This document shows positions 6,247 to 8,022 of a stretch of 8,022 nt of DNA, piece after piece. Made by a program: the position numbers and the translations under genes. The DNA lies in assembly GCA_002452295.1 (NCBI GenBank), contig DKEX01000018.1, positions 9,234-17,255 on the forward strand. The letters run 5' to 3'. Under the pieces are notes generated by a model. That model was not told where the DNA came from, made no database searches, and saw nothing but the letters and a program-made list of their open reading frames with translations. This DNA comes from Firmicutes bacterium UBA6811. Its GTDB lineage: Bacteria > Bacillota > SHA-98 > UBA4971. Numbering within the stretch: position 1 is the stretch's first letter; every line of letters starts with the position of its first letter.

Positions 6247-7620
6247 TTAGATTCCTGAAGCGTGCCTGTCGAGGGCATCCAGCACCGCGAGAAGCGCCCC
6301 GTATTGTACCTGGACGAGGTCGCGTATGGGGACCACCTCGTACTGAAGGTTGACCTCGATATCCCTCGCCCACTCATCGATGTGCGTCTCGAGTTCGTCG
6401 TGGGCGCGTCTCACAGCCTCGCCGGACGCAGCGCCCGCGGCGGCGAGCTGGGCCTCAAATGCCCGCTGCAGCATGGCTCCAACAAGCATCCTGTAGAAGC
6501 TGCCCACCCAGAGAGCGTCAGCCTGCTGGGCCACGGTGGCCGGCTCGTCCATTCCCGGGGCCTCCCTCGCCCACTTCTCCTGGCTCGGAAGAGACCTCAG
6601 GCCTGACTCGACAAACACCGTGACAGCGTTGAGGAACATGGCGCCCTCGGTCATATCCGCCCTGGTCTCCGCGAGCAGGCGGTCGAGCGTCTCGAGGATG
6701 CTTCTCGTCTGCTCGAGCCCGTGGAGCACCACCTCGCCCCGCTTCTCGTCGATCCGCGAGGTGTCCCCGATCTTCGCGGACTTGAAGTACGGGGCCTCGG
6801 TCACGAGGCAAAACGGTGCGCTCACGCGCTCCGCGAACTCGAAGCTCGAGGCGCCGCCTGTCATGTATGACGCCGGGTCGCCCTGAGCGTACTTCTCATA
6901 GTAGTCGTAGGAATCGGTCGCCCTCGGCACTCTGAATACGGCCGGGTGGAACTCGACTGCCCACGGCATCTCGGGCTCCCCCAGGGACATCGGAAGCCCG
7001 CGTTCGGTCGGAACGCGGTGCAGCGTCGGGTAGACGGCTGCAAGCGGCGCGGAGATGTAGTAGTACACCCCGCCGAAGCCTGCGTTGTGAAGCGAATACA
7101 TCACGTCGGGCCTTGCGAGTTCGATGGCGTTCATGAGCGCCCTCGTCTCCGGAGTCGGGTCATTCCAGACGAAGGTCTTGTACTCGATAGGGAAAGTCCA
7201 CTCGACCTGGTCCTGCGGGCGGGGCCTGTAGTAATGCTTCGCGTAGTTCCTGATGTTGAACGGCCCCCTGAACCACCCTTCGTTCAGCCGTGTCCCATCC
7301 GGGTCCACGCACGGGAGCAGGTGCCACGTGCGGCCTTCCCGCAGAGAACTATCGGCAACGAGTTCTTCACTGAGGAAGTGCACCATCATGGCGCCGATAG
7401 GCTCGTTCGGATGGGGGCAAGCAAAGACCATCACTTGCTGAGGACCGTCCCCGATGGTGAGCATCGGTATCGCCTCGCCCATGGTCGACCTGCCGACTTC
7501 CTGGTAGCGGGCGAGGTCGGGGTGGGCCCGGTTCACCGTCCGTGCGTGGTCAAAGAGTTCGTCTACTGTGAGGAAACGCTGGTAACGAGGTACTCGCGAA
7601 AGAAAGAGATCGATGTCCAA
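6247..7620 (-). CDS. M14 family zinc carboxypeptidase, cytosolic
   Basis: This 457-residue protein has the M14 metallopeptidase pattern: the zinc-binding HxxE in ACPHPNEPIGAM (H70, E73), the third ligand H178 in MYSLHNAGFGG, and the likely catalytic glutamate E275 in LVTEAPYF. The VDPDGTRLNEGWF segment (105-117) also fits the fold. After the catalytic core there is a C-terminal extension of about 150 mostly helical residues (about 300-457). No signal peptide is present, so it should act in the cytosol on imported or recycled peptides. The start is TTG 7620, because AGGGAGGGAG lies immediately upstream and similarity-like sequence begins there. An in-frame ATG at 7782 would add 54 arginine/glycine-rich residues translated from low-complexity DNA and is rejected. 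The gene lies downstream of a peptide permease gene on the same strand, consistent with import followed by cleavage. Exact specificity (normal peptides, or D-Glu/diaminopimelate bonds of wall peptides) cannot be read from the sequence. Confidence 0.9.
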   Translation of the reverse strand: MDIDLFLSRVPRYQRFLTVDELFDHARTVNRAHPDLARYQEVGRSTMGEAIPMLTIGDGPQQVMVFACPHPNEPIGAMMVHFLSEELVADSSLREGRTWHLLPCVDPDGTRLNEGWFRGPFNIRNYAKHYYRPRPQDQVEWTFPIEYKTFVWNDPTPETRALMNAIELARPDVMYSLHNAGFGGVYYYISAPLAAVYPTLHRVPTERGLPMSLGEPEMPWAVEFHPAVFRVPRATDSYDYYEKYAQGDPASYMTGGASSFEFAERVSAPFCLVTEAPYFKSAKIGDTSRIDEKRGEVVLHGLEQTRSILETLDRLLAETRADMTEGAMFLNAVTVFVESGLRSLPSQEKWAREAPGMDEPATVAQQADALWVGSFYRMLVGAMLQRAFEAQLAAAGAASGEAVRRAHDELETHIDEWARDIEVNLQYEVVPIRDLVQVQYGALLAVLDALDRHASGI

Positions 7621-7624
7621 GTGT

Positions 7625-7633
7625 CTCCCTCCC
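7625..7633 (-). promoter_or_regulatory. Ribosome binding site that fixes the TTG start of the peptidase
   Basis: On the minus strand GGGAGGGAG is followed by ACAC and then TTG (7620-7618). The GGGAGG core is seven bases from the start codon, a good spacing. No ATG or GTG start in frame nearby has a comparable site. Confidence 0.7.
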
Positions 7634-7668
7634 TGTCGGCTGTCGGCTGTCGGCTGCCGGGTGTCCGG
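7634..7668. repeat. Heptamer tandem repeat before the peptidase gene
   Basis: Three exact copies of TGTCGGC (7634-7640, 7641-7647, 7648-7654) are followed by the degenerate copies TGCCGGG (7655-7661) and TGTCCGG (7662-7668). The array abuts the Shine-Dalgarno site of the peptidase gene and lies in its untranslated leader. Seven is not a multiple of three, which argues against it being coding. Confidence 0.75.
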
Positions 7669-7702
7669 TCGAGCGCGACGCGCCTGGCCGCCCAGCCTGC
7701 CT

Positions 7703-7722
7703 CCCCTCCCGCCCGCTCCCCC
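7703..7722 (-). promoter_or_regulatory. Canonical G-quadruplex motif in the peptidase leader
   Basis: On the minus strand this 20-base stretch has four runs of three or more G separated by loops of 3, 1 and 1 bases (G5-AGC-G3-C-G3-A-G4). It meets the standard G3+N1-7 definition with short, stabilising loops. It is on the transcribed-sense strand, so it would be present in the peptidase mRNA about 83 bases before the TTG. The motif is seen directly; folding and function are inferred. Confidence 0.6.
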
Positions 7723-7740
7723 GGCCACTCTGGCCGCCCT

Positions 7741-7820
7741 CGCTCGGCCCCAGCCCGCCCTGGTCGGCCTCGGCTGGCTCACGTCGGCCCCGGCTGGCTC
7801 CGTCCGGCCCTGGTCACTCC
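7741..7820. repeat. Degenerate 20-base tandem repeats
   Basis: Units 7761-7780 and 7781-7800 agree at 17 of 20 positions; both contain CGGCTGGCTC at their 3' end. Flanking 20-base units (7741-7760 and 7801-7820) match less well, mainly through a shared CGGCC core. The array belongs to the 229-base low-complexity gap between the permease and peptidase genes, where I see no gene: any long frame there is arginine/alanine/proline-rich and without recognisable motifs. Confidence 0.5.
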
Positions 7821-7849
7821 GGCCGTCCTCGCCGTTCTCATTCGCGAAG

Positions 7850-8022
7850 TCAGTGAAGCTGCCTGCTCAAGCGTGGATCAAGCGCGTCCCTGAGCGCGTC
7901 TCCGACGAAGTTGAAGCTGAGCACAACGAGGAATATGCAGAACCCGGGCCACACGATGAGATTGGGATTCAGGAGGATGAAATCCTTTCCCTCGCTTACC
8001 ATCGCGCCCCACTCGGGCGTCG
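7850..8022 (-). CDS. DppC/OppC-type peptide ABC transporter permease, C-terminal fragment
   Basis: Only the last 56 residues are in the window; the gene enters from the right edge. It reads TPEWGAMVSEGKDF, then a hydrophobic membrane segment (LIVWPGFCIFLVVLSFNFVG), then DALRDALDPRL and a stop at 7850-7852. 'TPEWGAM', 'WPG', 'LSFNFVGDxLRDxLDPR' is the characteristic C-terminus of the DppC/OppC subunit in nickel/dipeptide/oligopeptide importers. It would form the transmembrane channel with a DppB/OppB partner, which is usually encoded just upstream and so beyond the edge. Unusually, the ATPase genes do not follow it; the next same-strand gene is a peptidase, 229 bases downstream. No terminator is visible after the stop, so read-through is possible. 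Confidence 0.92.
   Translation of the reverse strand, partial: TPEWGAMVSEGKDFILLNPNLIVWPGFCIFLVVLSFNFVGDALRDALDPRLSRQLH

Noticed and set aside
7635..7668. Heptamer array as a CRISPR
   Set aside because: The units are seven bases long with no spacers and no cas genes nearby; it is a simple tandem repeat.
7621..7782. 54-residue N-terminal extension of the peptidase from ATG 7782
   Set aside because: It is translated from low-complexity repeats, is Arg/Gly/Ala-rich, and a strong ribosome binding site sits right at the TTG 7620 start instead.

Overview
The window is GC-rich (by eye over 60 % G+C) bacterial chromosomal DNA with strong purine-rich Shine-Dalgarno sites and at least one TTG start. 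A DegV/FakB-type lipid-binding protein, a TATAAT-type promoter and a cytosolic M14 peptidase next to an oligopeptide permease would fit a high-GC member of the Bacillota. That placement is an inference; nothing in the window fixes the taxon. There are no rRNA or tRNA genes, CRISPR arrays or recognisable insertion sequences.

Layout: (1) positions 1-4752, minus strand, hold a two-gene unit. It is read first through a very large 1509-residue beta-rich protein (carboxypeptidase-regulatory/SdrD-B-like modules, an IPT/TIG domain, a right-handed beta-helix and a C-terminal DIGADEY motif). After a gap of about 60 bases comes the start of a probable multicopper oxidase that runs off the left edge. (2) Positions 4753-5155 are a divergent intergenic region. 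It has a leader hairpin overlapping the ribosome binding site of the giant gene and a promoter firing rightward. (3) 5156-6022, plus strand, is a complete DegV/FakB-like gene. (4) 6023-6246 is a convergent intergenic region with a small hairpin and a 111-base imperfect inverted repeat. (5) 6247-7620, minus strand, is a cytosolic M14-type zinc carboxypeptidase starting at TTG. (6) 7621-7849 is a low-complexity, G-rich (on the transcribed strand) leader with heptamer repeats, degenerate 20-base repeats and a canonical G-quadruplex motif. (7) 7850-8022, minus strand, is the 3' end of a DppC/OppC-type peptide permease.

Functional reading: the right side looks like peptide import followed by cytosolic peptide cleavage, with permease and peptidase on the same strand. 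The left side pairs a beta-helix scaffold protein with an oxidase. Neither protein shows an export signal at its visible N-terminus, although the giant protein has a typically extracellular domain composition. This is the most intriguing point of the window. One explanation is assembly from the mother-cell cytosol onto a spore surface, as for the CotA and MnxG oxidases of Bacillus; another is 5' truncation of the large gene. Both are hypotheses.
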